A stretch of 64,000 nt of DNA, taken from the NCBI GenBank assembly GCA_036852015.1, contig JAANDG010000040.1, positions 310,001 to 374,000 on the forward strand. The letters are read 5' to 3'. Source of the stretch: Pelodera strongyloides (taxonomy: Eukaryota > Nematoda > Chromadorea > Rhabditida > Rhabditidae). The translations under genes were made by a program, and so were the position numbers. Positions 1 through 10,286 of this stretch are shown piece after piece. Under the pieces are notes generated by a model, which was not told the origin of the DNA, did no database searches, and worked only from the letters and a program-made list of their open reading frames with translations. Each line of letters begins with the position of its first letter. Within the stretch, counting starts at the first letter, position 1.

Positions 1-508
1 ATATGTAAGCATCACCTATTGGGTGAGCGGAGGTAGCGCGAGAGGTGCGCGAGAGAAACAAGACCATATATAAAGGACCGAGGATGAGAAGATGTAAATT
101 ACACAAAATAGAAGAAAAAAAGAACTCATATAAAGCTTACTTGTTATTGCGTGATGATGGATAACGAACGTGTTGGCGTGGAGTTTTCCTCTCGTTACGG
201 TTACAACTGATTCTGGTGTCAAACTAAAAAACAAACAATAATATTTTCACTCCTCACTCCAGTTATATTCCGCATACATTAGTAAGAGAGAATACTTTAT
301 TTATTGTACTGTGGCACTAAGTGATGCATATTTACCTTAGTGCGCGTGTGCGCCTTACCAGCTACCGTAAAAATCTGGAGTAGTAACGTTCGACTTTAGA
401 CTGCATATTTAATTTATAGGGAAGAACAACAAATTAAAGACATTGAACCAACATACCATGTCATCCTCCCTTTTTGGAAGAAATTGGAATCCTGTTCAAC
501 GATATTAG
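1..508. other. No gene recognised (window start)
   Basis: AT-rich sequence with only short chance reading frames and no splice-site series or protein-like segment that I could follow. Confidence 0.5.
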
Positions 509-529
509 ATGAAAACTAGGGAAAACACT

Positions 530-780
530 GATGGTGCGAGGCGAAAAAATCAAGTGCGCCTAAATCTCGCCGCGCACCTCGCCCAGTATTCGCCACACTA
601 TGGCCAGTTTCTCGCGACTGCGCTGAGCATTCTTTTGCCAAAATTTAGCGAAGATAGTGTTTCGCCGCCGCGTATCCTTTCATCTGGTTCTGCACCAATT
701 TGTTTCATACAATCGCTCCCTGTCCGCATCAGCGTTTCGCCGCGCACCAGTCCGGCTTTGTCAGTGATACAATAAGCTGA
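530..780. repeat. GC-rich dispersed repeat (GCGCGGCGAAA family)
   Basis: This segment carries several copies of the CGCCGCGCAC / GGCGAAA word in both orientations, as does the better preserved fold-back element at 39458-39775. It is probably a decayed copy of that family. No coding signal is seen. Confidence 0.45.
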
Positions 781-784
781 GAGA

Positions 785-846
785 GCAACAAAGTGAGATA
801 AAGTATGGGGAATGCAACCCGGGTTCGATTCCCGAACGGTGCTACA
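785..846 (+). repeat. tRNA-like fragment (B-box sequence)
   Basis: The sequence GGGTTCGATTCCCGAACGG is a good tRNA T-arm/B-box match followed by an acceptor-like end, but the 5' half does not fold as a tRNA. It is more likely a SINE head or tRNA relic than a functional tRNA gene. Confidence 0.45.
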
Positions 847-943
847 AAGTTCAAAATGTTTGTGTTAAAAGTGTCCCCGCACTTTTGAGTGTTTATAAAA
901 GTGTCCCCGCACTTTTGAGTCTGATGTTTATAAACAATGTTCT

Positions 944-1292
944 TGTTAATCACGAGTTAGCCCGTAACTCGTATTAATCTATTGAGTGTGTATGTGTCGG
1001 TATTGTGTTGTTGTAGATGTTTTTAAATACAACACATGTACGAGAATAGTTTATGTCGATATAGGTGGACCCTGCTGTTAGTCGACATGGGGGCACACTG
1101 AGGCTTCAATATAAACACGTTTCTTTCTCCGTTGTAAATGTGGGCGGCACGCACACGTAACTGCCGTCATAGAGACAAACTAGAATGGCCCTCACGCATG
1201 AATAGATGTTGAAAAGAGGGAGAGAACCAAACTAGAATGCCTTATACGTAACTAAATAAAGACATAAGTGTTGTGAGAACACAGCACTTACA
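944..1292. repeat. Left LTR of the nested element
   Basis: Direct repeat of 2522-2868 with TG...CA ends. It differs from the other copy at only a few positions, such as the start TGTTAATC against TATTAATC, which indicates a recent insertion. Confidence 0.8.
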
Positions 1293-2005
1293 TTTTCCCC
1301 CTTTTAACAACATATATCAATCTAAAATTGCGACGGAGACATAAAACCTGATTTCTTCACCTGGATTTAAAATATCTTAATTTTTTATTTGACCGCTAAA
1401 AAAAAAAACTTAAAGTTGTCTCCAAATATTTAAGACCAATGAGTGAGCGTAATTATGTGTAAGATTATAGCTACAATATCTTATTATATTAAAAAAAAAT
1501 TAACAAGAAGGAGCGAAAGATATTTCTAAAATAAGTTCTAGGGAAAAAAAGAGCATAGAATTTTTTTTTTAAGTAAAGTTTTTGAGCATGAATGGACATG
1601 ATTGAACACAAGGTGCATGAATGAACACAAATGGCCTTCGACGCATGTCACAAGTTTCCAGTTGAATGGAATTGTCGCTTGTTACATGTTTCCAGCAAAT
1701 TGCTTTTGTCGCATGGCACAGATTTCCAGTTGAGTGGGTGGATTCGTGAAAAGGAAAATGTGTAATGTTCTCGCAAAAGAGAAAATTTTTTGTTCTCGGA
1801 AAAGAGAAAAATTTTTATGTTCTTGTGGCCAAAAGGGAAAAGGAAAATACACGAACAACTGCTCTCGTTGCAATGCAAGCCAAACAAACTACCGTATATA
1901 TATAACAACGTATCCAAAGAACATTAGGAATCATTGAGAAAACTAAATGACTAACTTCACGGTTCGCTCCTTTGCCATTGACGACAAAGAAGGCGCGGTC
2001 GCCAT

Positions 2006-2521
2006 AAAAGTGTCCTGGCACTTTTTGTTATACATATGAAAATTGTGATGAAATGGAGAAAAATGACAATATATATATAAAGTACAGTGCAATAAATTGT
2101 ATATTATGAACTATAACAAAACACCTCTCCGTCCATTTGTTTATCCGTGATTCCTTTCAAAAGATATATATATATACATTTATGGAGCAGAAATCTAAGA
2201 AGGTCTCTAAAGAAAGTAAGTTCCGTAAGTTTAAAAACGTATTCGTACCGTATTGAACATAATTAAAAGTGTCATTTTTCCGTACTCCGTAACATAAAAC
2301 GTAATGATTCCGTACAACAATTCCGTATAGGCCGTAAGAGGTAAGGTTAAAGAAAGTAACAATTAAAATTATACAAAGGGAATCTTTCGCCGTTCTACAT
2401 CTATCCCTTCTCTCTTAGCAAAAGACTAAAACTGGCTTCCGCATTGTGGCTCCGCCCTCTCTTCTCCTATTGGTCAGGGAGCTCACGAATTATTCTTTCA
2501 CGCCGTGACGTCTCATTAACA
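2006..2521 (-). repeat. Captured diverged retrotransposon LTR inside the nested element
   Basis: It begins (plus strand) with the AAAAGTGTCC word and ends CATTAACA, in parallel with the LTR at 7263-7887 but with many differences. The minus-strand primer-binding site TGGCGACCGCGCC sits directly beside it (about 1992-2005). The 3' edge abuts the nested element's own LTR at 2522 without a gap. Confidence 0.7.
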
Positions 2522-2868
2522 TATTAATCACGAGTTAGCCCGTAACTCGGATTAATCTATTGAGTGTATATGTGTCGGTATTGTGTTGTTGTAGATGTTT
2601 TAAATACAACACATGTACGAGAATAGTTTATGTCGATATAGGTGGACCCTGCTGTTAGTCGACATGGGGGCACACTGAGGCTTCAATATATCCACGTTTC
2701 TTTCTCCGTTGTAAATGTGGGCGGCACGCACACGTAACTGCCGTCCAGAGACAAACTAGAATGGCCCTCACGCATGAATAGATGTTGAAAAGAGGGAGAG
2801 AACCAAACTAGAATGCCTTATACGTAACTAAATAAAGACATAAGTGTTGTGAGAACACAGCACTTACA
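2522..2868. repeat. Right LTR of the nested element
   Basis: Direct repeat of 944-1292. It ends GCACTTACA and is followed by the TTCT target duplication. Confidence 0.8.
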
Positions 2869-3353
2869 TTCTAAACACAAATTCTTTCATGGGTAGATAA
2901 CCTACAAACCATGCTTGTTGTGCCTTCGAAGTATTAATACTAAAAAACAAATGTAAACCCACATAAATACATGTAATCAATGGTTAGTTATGAACTGTAA
3001 AACAGGACAAATCCGTCTATTGTTTATCCGTGAAGCAAACAAAAATAAGGTTTGACACATTACAGGAAAAACTTCAATATTTACCATACAATTATACATA
3101 ACTCCGTATTCCGTAAAAAGACCGTATTCCATAATTTAACATCTAAGTCCGTAAAAAGGGGCATTCCGTAAAATTCCGTACTGAACCGTTGTTTACTAAA
3201 ATTACATAGTAAGATTACAAAATTCTTATCTAAAGTTATTTAACATTATAAAAGTTCTAAAAACAATACATAAAATAAAAAACTAGAGAGCCGTTTGTCG
3301 TAAAATCCTTTTTTTTTAAAACTAGCTAAAACTAGCTTCCGCCCTCTCTTCTC

Positions 3354-4541
3354 CTATTGGTTAGTCTGAACTAGCTCGCGAAGTATTCTTTCACGCCGTG
3401 ATGTTTCATCAACATCCCCGTTCGCTATGAGAACGTCGGCCCGACGTTCTTGCTGTTCTGCGACCAACAATGTGATTGAAGTAAGGTGTGCCTTCGCCAT
3501 CGTTAAAATTGTAATTCTTCGATTCGCATCCATGATTTTCAGCAACGTAAAAGGTCGTAGATCGCAGAAAACTGCTGAGTGCGATATGTTTCCACAGATA
3601 TTGCATGTTATGTGCGCTCTGCTGCAGAATTGTGATCGGTGTAGTTTGACGCATTTTAGACATAAATGTTTTCGTCTTGCCATTTCTTTTCGATCTTCGG
3701 GTGTTTGTACTGATTCGCATTCGTCTGGCCAATGTTGTCCGTATTCGCAGAGATTGCACCTTTTCCATGTCTGAACGCGAGGAACTCCCAGTGAATTCCT
3801 GTAGTAGTTAAGATGATTTTTCCATGCATTTTCGGCTCCTGTCAACTTTGGCATCATTGTTCTTGTCGTCTGCTCGTATCCTATTGCTTCCTCAATTTCC
3901 CAAATAGTTCCTGCTTCTTGACATCGAATTCTTAACTGACGTCCTACTTCTTCGTTGTCCAAAAGCCAATTTGGATTGTCCATCGGCCCTCTTGCTGCAT
4001 CTCGCAGTATTTGTCCTACTTGTTGCCGATCGAAGAAGATATTTCTTATTTGAACTTGACGTTGTTCTCCTTGAAAAACTTCAATTTGCAAGGATTCGTT
4101 GTTTCTGTCACCGTTGATTCCAGCATTTTCTTCAATAGCCTCTTGCAGATCGTTGACCACTTCCATTCTGTTTATGTTCTCTTCATTGACGTTTTCATTT
4201 TCTTGTTGGATTTCTTGTTCAGCTAGGAATGCCTGATTCATCTGTCCGTTTGTTTCTGTCTCGTCTAGTTTATCGACTATTGTTTTCACCGTTGTACTAC
4301 TTTCTCCAAATTCTGCTTTTCGTTTGCTGTCTTCTTCTTCTTCTACTGGTTCCGTTTTGACGAATAAGGTGTCTAAGTCGACTGTTTCATCTTCTTCCGA
4401 CATGGATTCTGGGTCTATTGCGTTGTCGACGTCCAAAATTTTCACTCGTCTCATATTCACTTCCAGTTTCCGCATTTTTCTTAGAAGTTTTTGAGTGAAC
4501 GTTTGTTTTACATTCCGTTTCACGCTGCGATGAGCCTTCAT
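3354..4541 (-). CDS. Retrotransposon ORF with three CCHC zinc knuckles, downstream of integrase
   Basis: This uninterrupted 395-codon frame starts MKAHRSVKRN (basic) and continues with a long acidic, Gln/Asn-rich region (residues about 45-165). Three zinc knuckles follow: C262-x2-C265-x4-H270-x4-C275, C294-x2-C297-x3-H301-x4-C306 and C313-x2-C316-x4-H321-x4-C326. The spacing, with an R-rich helix between knuckles 1 and 2, is like the nucleocapsid end of BEL/Pao-type Gag. That is unexpected here, because the neighbouring integrase is Ty3/gypsy-like and the upstream Gag ends in an Arg/Gly/Asn-rich tail with no knuckle. The frame sits where an env-like gene would be and its stop lies in the 3' LTR. 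A nucleic-acid-binding role is inferred. The intact frame contrasts with the deleted pol. Confidence 0.8.
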   Translation of the reverse strand: MKAHRSVKRNVKQTFTQKLLRKMRKLEVNMRRVKILDVDNAIDPESMSEEDETVDLDTLFVKTEPVEEEEDSKRKAEFGESSTTVKTIVDKLDETETNGQMNQAFLAEQEIQQENENVNEENINRMEVVNDLQEAIEENAGINGDRNNESLQIEVFQGEQRQVQIRNIFFDRQQVGQILRDAARGPMDNPNWLLDNEEVGRQLRIRCQEAGTIWEIEEAIGYEQTTRTMMPKLTGAENAWKNHLNYYRNSLGVPRVQTWKRCNLCEYGQHWPDECESVQTPEDRKEMARRKHLCLKCVKLHRSQFCSRAHITCNICGNISHSAVFCDLRPFTLLKIMDANRRITILTMAKAHLTSITLLVAEQQERRADVLIANGDVDETSRRERILRELVQTNQ

Positions 4542-4713
4542 CTAAAATAAAATTAAACGTGTCCGTTAATATACATTTCCGTACTCCTACTTCGTTTTCT
4601 TATCTAACCGTATATTATATATTATACTTTTTTTTCAAGTTGTTACACCGTTTTCAATATCGTACATACATATCCGTTTATTTTCCGTATTTCTCTTTAA
4701 ATGATTATTTTGA

Positions 4714-5255
4714 TTAAGATTCGGAATCTGAGCTTTCAATATTTTTATCCAAAATCTTTCTCTGATGTAGCAATTTAATTCTATTTAGATGCACAACCGT
4801 ACGCTTATCTTTATTATCCACAATTTCAACGTTCGGCCACATAATTTTTACAATCTTAAAAGGTCCATTCCAAGTAAAATCCAATTTGTTTTTGGGGTTT
4901 TCTTTCTTCAACAATACAGTTTGTCCAACTTCGATTTTTTCCGTCCTGATTCCTCGCATCTTATCATAACAATCCTTTATGTCCTTTTGAGACACTTCTA
5001 GTCGTTTGTAAACTTCTTCCCATATAGCTGCTAAATGTTTTGCCACAAATTCTTCATAGTCCTCTGTTTCTGCATAGCTCCATCTGGGTGTTTGGATTTG
5101 TAGGTCTTCTGGTACAATAGGTGTTCTAGCATAAAGAATCTCAAAAGGAGGAGTTTTGGTAGTTGAGTGTGGGATAGAATTATAAGCAAATGTAATTAGA
5201 GGTAGATAGCCATCCCAATCCGTTTGGTTTGTAGTCACGAAAGTTGTCAAAAGCT
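4714..5255 (-). pseudogene. Integrase C-terminal remnant
   Basis: The frame holds the conserved Ty3/gypsy integrase stretch with TFAYNSIPHSTTKTPPFEIL, then a helical region and a C-terminal chromatin-like fold region ending in an acidic tail. The catalytic core (DDE residues) lies upstream in a full element and is absent here. The fusion point with gag lies at about 5240-5270, where the two reading frames overlap. The remnant is non-functional as an integrase. Confidence 0.85.
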
Positions 5256-6070
5256 CTTCTGAAGTTCGAAAATCCTCTGTTATTTCCGTAGTTTCCTCTG
5301 AATACATTGTTTCCTCTATAATTTCCTGTTCCACCATATCCCGAATTATAACCACGATTTCCCCTGAAGTTGAATCTGTTTGGTGGCTTCCTGAGTTTCT
5401 CTTCCATCTCTTTCTGTTTCTGTTGTTGTTTCCGAAGATTTTCTGATAGAGATGAGACTCGTTCTTCCAACTGCGCTGCGAGCATTTTTTCAGAAAATGC
5501 ACAAATTGCACTGTCTTCTTCTTCCATGAGGTTTTCTTCTCGCTCAGTTAAACAAATAGCATCTTCAATGTCAACTGCCTCTGCTCGCTTAACAGCCGTG
5601 CGGAGTTTAATAGGTAGCTTCTGAATGAAAATGTTCTTCGTTTCCTGGTCGACGTGTCGCTGACTTAGTCCCGGGTGTGACGCTCTTACAAGACGCTTGA
5701 GAGTCTTCATGAATGATCTGTAAGACTCGTTTTTTGGTTTTGTTATCCGTTGAAGTCTTTCCCGTGCTTTGTCTGCGTCGTACGGATTCTTTAATGCTTC
5801 TTTAAATGCCGTAATTAGTTGAGGATAACTGCGACCGAATCGCAGAACTTCTGGCAAAGTGGTGAATATATCTAGAGTACGATCTTTTAAAAATAACGGG
5901 AACTGCTTAATACCACGCTCTTCTGTGGCTTCTGCTGCTGTGAAAAGCCAATTTAATTTTTGAAGAAAACTGTCTACATCTTCTCCTGCATCTCCACCAA
6001 ATTTTTCTATGGGATGGGAACTAAGGAGAGCTAAGCTCTTCATGGCGCTTAACTCTGCTTGTAGCGCCAT
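5180..6070 (-). pseudogene. Retrotransposon Gag, 3' end fused to integrase sequence
   Basis: A 296-codon frame begins MALQAELSAMKSLALL and shows a typical Ty3/gypsy Gag capsid region. Its motifs include an FLQKLNWLF-like helix, a YDADKARERLQ segment and NESYRSFMKTLKRLV. It ends in a coiled coil and a tail rich in Arg, Gly and Asn (residues about 235-275). No CCHC knuckle is present. The last 20-25 residues come from out-of-frame integrase DNA beyond the deletion joint, so the Gag/Pol connection is broken. The start was chosen because it precedes the conserved region by few residues and follows a non-coding leader. Confidence 0.85.
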
Positions 6071-6079
6071 TTCGTATCA

Positions 6080-6714
6080 CGACGAACAATAAAATTAAAG
6101 AAAATTACTTCAAATCTGTCAATACCGTTTATGAATTATAAAATTAAGAGAAACGATATTATTTAAAAGAAAAACAAAGAAAAAGACGAAGTACGCTGAA
6201 TACAAATTACTGTATCAGTGTATAATTGTAAAAACTTTTACTTACCTCGTCCTTTGCCTTGCCTGGAGGTTTCTTTCCAGGTATTCCCAAGTCTGAATGA
6301 TAAAAATATTATACGTGCCGTAGTTCTTTTACAATTATTTAAAAACACGTGAAAATACAACACAATTAAACGACTCACTCATTTACTCATCCAGGGCGTC
6401 CCCTAGATACCAGGAAGTCTTATTAAGTACATTACTTGCGGTCAATAGTCGCTATGGGGCAGCATGCTGTATACCTTTATTTTTATTATTCCCCTTTTTA
6501 AAAATATATCGTTCTAAAATTGCGACTGGAGACGTATTGAAAAAAAATAATATATATCGATGTTTTCACCTGGATTTATAATGCTTTTTTTTTAATTGAC
6601 CGCTGGAAAAAAAAATTGTCTCCTAAATATAAGACTAATGAGTGAACGTAATTGTAACAAAATAAAATAAAATAAAACTTAGGCTAAAATATAGAAATGG
6701 TTTTTTCTAAATGG
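6080..6714 (-). other. Leader region of the retrotransposon
   Basis: A/T-rich sequence between gag and the SINE insertion, with no protein-like frame. Positions 6480-6650 match 1293-1460 inside the nested element, which shows that the two come from related leaders. Confidence 0.6.
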
Positions 6715-6945
6715 TCTCTAACGCAATCGACCCGAGTTTGATTCCGGCCCGTGACACCTTTGAAACCACCACCAGGCGAGGGAACCATGGGCGATCCCTC
6801 CCGGCCCCAGCCCGAAGACGTCGAGCAATCCGTCATCCGGAACTCGTCGCCTACTGCTCAGGACCTCTGCGGAACATGTCATAAGCAAACATTGAAACTG
6901 TATTTTCACCCTTGAATAAAGGTGCACGCTCTTGAGGCGTAAAAA
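6715..6945 (+). mobile_element. SINE-like element (tRNA B-box head, fullest copy)
   Basis: It starts near a B-box-like GAGTTTGATTCCGGCCC, has a GC-rich body and ends with AATAAAGGTGCACGCTCTTG followed by an A-rich tract. Related pieces lie at 12140-12245, 40618-40835, 47262-47430 and 53592-53688. It is inserted in the retrotransposon leader. Confidence 0.6.
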
Positions 6946-7097
6946 CAAATTTTTTTTTTTAAATAGCGTGTGGGACTCATGAATGCGTAATTGGATTTCG
7001 AACGCGCATTCACGCATGAATAAGTTTCTATGGAACCCCGTTTCTATGGAACGTGCGTTAGCTAAATTGGATTCCCGTGTAGAGAGAGAAAAAAAAA

Positions 7098-7098
7098 T

Positions 7099-7130
<32 letters not shown>
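7098..7130. repeat. Poly-T tract
   Basis: About 31 consecutive T, in the retrotransposon leader. Confidence 0.9.
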
Positions 7131-7248
7131 TAGTGAAAGGAAAAAAGGAGAGGGTATAAATAATTACTTCCTACCGTATACTAACGTATTTAAAAGACAT
7201 TGTTAATTATCAAAATCGATTCGTTCCTTTGCCGTTGAGGACAAAGAA

Positions 7249-7261
7249 GACGCGGTCGCCA
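7249..7261 (-). other. Primer-binding site of the retrotransposon
   Basis: On the minus strand TGGCGACCGCGTC follows the 5' LTR after one base. TGG next to an LTR is the usual complement of a tRNA 3' CCA end. The same site occurs beside the captured LTR (about 1992-2005). I did not identify the priming tRNA. Confidence 0.65.
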
Positions 7262-7262
7262 T

Positions 7263-7887
7263 AAAAGTGTCCCCGCACTTTTGAGTGTTTATAAAAGTGT
7301 CCCCGCACTTTTGAGTCTGATCTTTATAAACAATGTTCTAAACACAAATTCTTTCATGGGTAGATAACCTACAAACCATGCTTGTTGTGCCTTCGAAGTA
7401 TTAATACTAAAAAACAAATGTAAACCCACATAAATACAATGTAATCAATGGTTAGTTATGAACTGTAAAACAGGACAAATCCGTCTATTGTTTATCCGTG
7501 AAGCAAACAAAAATAAGGTTTGACACATTACAGGAAAAACTTCAATATTTACCATACAATTATACATAGCTCCGTATTCCGTAAAAAGACCGTATTCCAT
7601 AATTTAACATCTAAGTCCGTAAAAAGGGGCATTCCGTAAAATTCCGTACTGAACCGTTGTTTACTAAAATTACATAGTAAGATTACAAAATTCTTATCTA
7701 AAGTTATTTAACATTATAAAAGTTCTAAAAACAATACATAAAATAAAAAACTAGAGAGCCGTTTGTCGTAAAATCCTTTTTTTTAAACTCGCTAAAACTA
7801 GCTTCCGCGATGTGGCTCCGCCCTCTCTTCTCCTATTGGTTAGATAGCTCGCGAAGTATTCTTTCACGCTGTGATGTTTCATCAACA
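7263..7887 (-). repeat. 5' LTR of the retrotransposon
   Basis: A 625-bp direct repeat of 867-943 plus 2873-3414, with only small differences near the outer end. It starts TGTTGATG and ends near GGGGACACTTTT on the minus strand. Confidence 0.85.
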
Positions 7888-8620
7888 GTGTATACCATCG
7901 TACAAAATTGGAACGATTGGTTTTAATAGTTTGTCTGGTAAATGTACAGTAAATGTCCAGTGTAATAGTCATACAATGCAAATCGAACAGAACTAGTCCG
8001 TTTATTCACATGAACTAAATCAGAAATATCCATTAGTCTATTTGAGTTAACATCGAAATTGGGCATATGTAAAGCAGCACATTCCGAGGCTCGCTCTTTT
8101 GCATATTCTTCGTCTAGCATTACACGATCAAGTTGTTTTTTTACATCTAGTTACCATGTGATGCGTTCCCGTTCCCGATTCTGTTTTGCAAGCGGAACGT
8201 GTATTTTCATATTTAACGCTGGCTATACCTCTCACTACAACCAAGGGTAGGCAAAGGTTGTCGTCATTATTTGCACAACCAGAAAATTGTTTAGGCCTAA
8301 TTGAGATTTTGAGGGAAATGCCCTGATCAGCACTTTGCATAAAAAAATGTGTCAAAATAGGAAAGATTAAAGTCAATAGTAAAAGCCATAATAAAGGACG
8401 TACAGTTAACTGTACTTTTTTATTTTTCCCTTAGCAGTGCCCTTTTAAAGGGGAGGGGTGGAGCTTATTTTTCTATATGTGTCATAACTACTATTGAAAT
8501 TTACATTTTCATCATAAAATCCTGTTTGACTTTGGCAAAGGTACCCTAAAACTAAATCTAAAAGCCCCAAGAGGCCCCAAGAGGCCCCAAGAGCATTACG
8601 TCGTTTTCACACTATTCCGG
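7888..8620. other. No gene recognised
   Basis: Only short unrelated frames are present. At 8559-8592 a tandem run of the 11-bp unit AGGCCCCAAGA occurs three times. Confidence 0.5.
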
Positions 8621-8623
8621 ATG

Positions 8624-9068
8624 CTATATTTGTGTAATGTTTACATTTACATGCGATGTCCAGGCAGTTGAAGAATACTTTCTTGATGACAGACGAACGG
8701 TAAAGACGGAGGACGTTGCGGGGCAGGTGTGGCCGGTGTGGTGAACCAATCCATTAAGCGAAAATGTAGCGGCCAAATCTGGGAATGTGTGCGAACTGCT
8801 GGCTCGCAGTCCTTTATATGATTTCTCCATGTTACCCAGCCGGGCCACCATTTGCTTGATCAATTTCTGATAATTGGTTTCTTTTTCTGTTAACCTTAGT
8901 CTCGCAGCGGCCTGAGCCTCTGGAGTTAGCATGTCGATCAAGGATTGTGCTGTTCCAGTACTTTCATTGATTGCCACAGCATTAGAGTATAGTTCATCTC
9001 TTTCTGTCTTAATTAGCTGCACTGCTTGTCGTATCTTCTCTTGATTGTAGTATGCGTCCTTTTTAGCC
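8624..9068 (-). pseudogene. Coiled-coil coding fragment cut by a MITE
   Basis: The minus-strand frame reads EAKKDAYYNQEKIRQAV..., then a charged helical region with heptad character through LTEKETNYQKLIKQ and MVARLGNMEKSY. A low-complexity Ser/Thr/His part follows, up to a stop at 8624. Composition and codon pattern look coding for about the first 85 residues. The 3' part may be intron read-through, since a GT donor is available near 8752. A stop and the MITE at 9071-9223 lie directly upstream, so no ATG is left. I do not recognise the family. It could be an exon of a decayed gene or of a transposon protein. Confidence 0.4.
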
Positions 9069-9070
9069 TC

Positions 9071-9223
9071 GTTTTCGGCCGTTCAGGTTGGGCGAAAAGA
9101 AAACTTTTGAAAGACAATGCAAAAACAAGAGACGCAGACAAAACCCGAAAAAAATTACTGTATTTTTTCATTTTCCCTTAGTATTAAAATTTTTCTTTTC
9201 GGCCAACCTGAACGGCCGAAAAC
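9071..9223. mobile_element. Small TIR element (GTTTTCGGCCGTTCAGGTTG)
   Basis: The ends are inverted: GTTTTCGGCCGTTCAGGTTG at 9071 matches the complement of 9204-9223. The arms are about 38 bp and the interior is AT-rich. It lies against the 5' edge of the coiled-coil fragment. Confidence 0.7.
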
Positions 9224-9679
9224 GCACTTTTTTCTTTCTTTCGGCCATCTTAAACGCGCCCTCATAAACGAGTGAAACACAGTAACATCGTCTTTCGCCG
9301 GCGCGCGGAACCCAAAACTGCGTTGATGAAACCGTACCCAAACTGTGCATGCCTCGGAACCGCCCGTCGTGATCTCACAGGCCGGCCGTACGGTGAAACA
9401 CATGAGTTTACTGTATTTTGAAATAGTTATTACGTGCAATGGCCATTAGGCTTTCTCTTCCTTTATAGAATAAGTGTTTTCATAAAACATCTATAGTTGA
9501 ACATGAGTATTCGTATGTCGGACAGAGTATGTTGAAAGTACAAAACCTGAAAAACACGACAGGGATCCTACAGTAGTCTATCGCGCTATCTTTCACAGTT
9601 GTTATTTTTCCATATACAGTTAAAACCCAAAGTAATAAATAAAGGACAGAGCCTAACAAAATACTAACTCTACTATAGT

Positions 9680-9716
9680 CCAGCGCACTACCTGCTGCGC
9701 TATGCTTGCGCTCTGA
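9680..9716 (-). repeat. tRNA-like A-box fragment
   Basis: The minus strand reads AGCATAGCGCAGCAGGTAGT, like a tRNA D-arm/A box, without a matching T arm. It is a likely SINE head, similar to 14290-14355 and 13480-13530. Confidence 0.45.
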
Positions 9717-9884
9717 CAGTGACAATGGTTGTGACACCGGCTGCATGACCATGAACTCACAATTTAACGAGACAGTGACAATGATTGTGACACCGGCTGC
9801 ATGACCATGAACTCACAATTTAACGAGACAGTGACAATGATTGTGACACCGGCTGCATGACCATGAACTCACAATTTAACGACT
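9717..9884. repeat. Tandem repeat, 3 x 56 bp
   Basis: Three copies start at 9717, 9773 and 9829, each beginning CAGTGACAATG and ending AACGAGA. Copies 2 and 3 are identical over almost their full length. It lies downstream of the 10287-11952 gene. Confidence 0.9.
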
Positions 9885-10022
9885 GTCTTTGTGACTATGC
9901 CTACGATCATACATACAGCATAGCCGAACGATGAGTACACCCAACTTCGAACAGTAATCATAGCCGTACCATGAGTGCAAGCAACTTTCAATCGGAGTGC
10001 AAAAAAAAACACAAAAAAAGGT

Positions 10023-10028
10023 TTTATT
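10023..10028 (-). terminator. Poly(A) signal of the 10287-11952 gene
   Basis: AATAAA on the minus strand, 260 bases past the stop codon. The same signal sits at the equivalent place (15093-15098) of the paralogue. Confidence 0.6.
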
Positions 10029-10286
10029 TCTTGACATGAGTGAGGGGCTTTGCAACAAGACTTTGAGGCTAGACAGGTATAGGGACCACGCATTTTAGGT
10101 ATAAACATGGCACTTATTTACACAAGATCTTCGCTGGGAACAACACATGGGCGTAAAGGACATTTTGAACACGACACTACGAGATGAGATGTTTGGAATC
10201 AAAATTGATTCCTGGCAGAAATCTGGACTATAGTAGCTGGAATAGTTATTGTTAGTCTCTATCAGTCAATCCTTGTATTTCACATC

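Larger units (their letters stand above)
944..2868. mobile_element. Nested TRIM-like LTR element carrying a piece of another element
   Basis: Two direct repeats of about 348 bp (944-1292 and 2522-2868) flank 1.2 kb without a coding frame. The first repeat starts TGTTAATCACG and ends ACTTACA, so it has TG...CA ends. The whole is flanked by a TTCT duplication (940-943 and 2869-2872) that is single in the empty site at 7338-7341. The interior (1293-2521) is a diverged copy of the leader, primer-binding site and 5' LTR of the surrounding retrotransposon family (compare 6480-7887). The element is non-autonomous. Confidence 0.8.
867..3414 (-). repeat. 3' LTR of the retrotransposon, split by an insertion
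   Basis: Positions 867-943 and 2869-3414 together match the LTR at 7263-7887 nearly base for base. The uninterrupted LTR reads straight through at 7338-7345, giving the empty site for the insertion at 944-2868. Both LTR copies hold several CCGTATTCCGTA-like words and two tandem copies of the TGTCCCCGCACTTTTGAG motif. The stop of the zinc-knuckle ORF (3354) lies inside this LTR. Confidence 0.85.
867..7887 (-). mobile_element. LTR retrotransposon, Ty3/gypsy type, internally deleted
   Basis: The element runs on the minus strand. Its 5' LTR is 7263-7887, followed by a primer-binding site (7249-7261), a leader, gag (from 6070), the end of integrase (to 4714), an extra zinc-knuckle ORF (4541-3354) and the 3' LTR (3414-2873 plus 943-867). 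The LTRs are about 620 bp and start TGTTGATG on the minus strand. Flanks read GTGTT (862-866) and GTGTA (7888-7892), compatible with a 4-5 bp target duplication. Protease, reverse transcriptase, RNase H and most of integrase are missing, so this copy cannot move on its own. The 3' LTR is interrupted by a younger insertion (944-2868). The integrase remnant is of Ty3/gypsy style; the family was not identified by search. Confidence 0.85.

Noticed and set aside
3427..3774. Plus-strand frame opposite the zinc-knuckle ORF
   Set aside because: Shadow of the minus-strand ORF, with no motif of its own.
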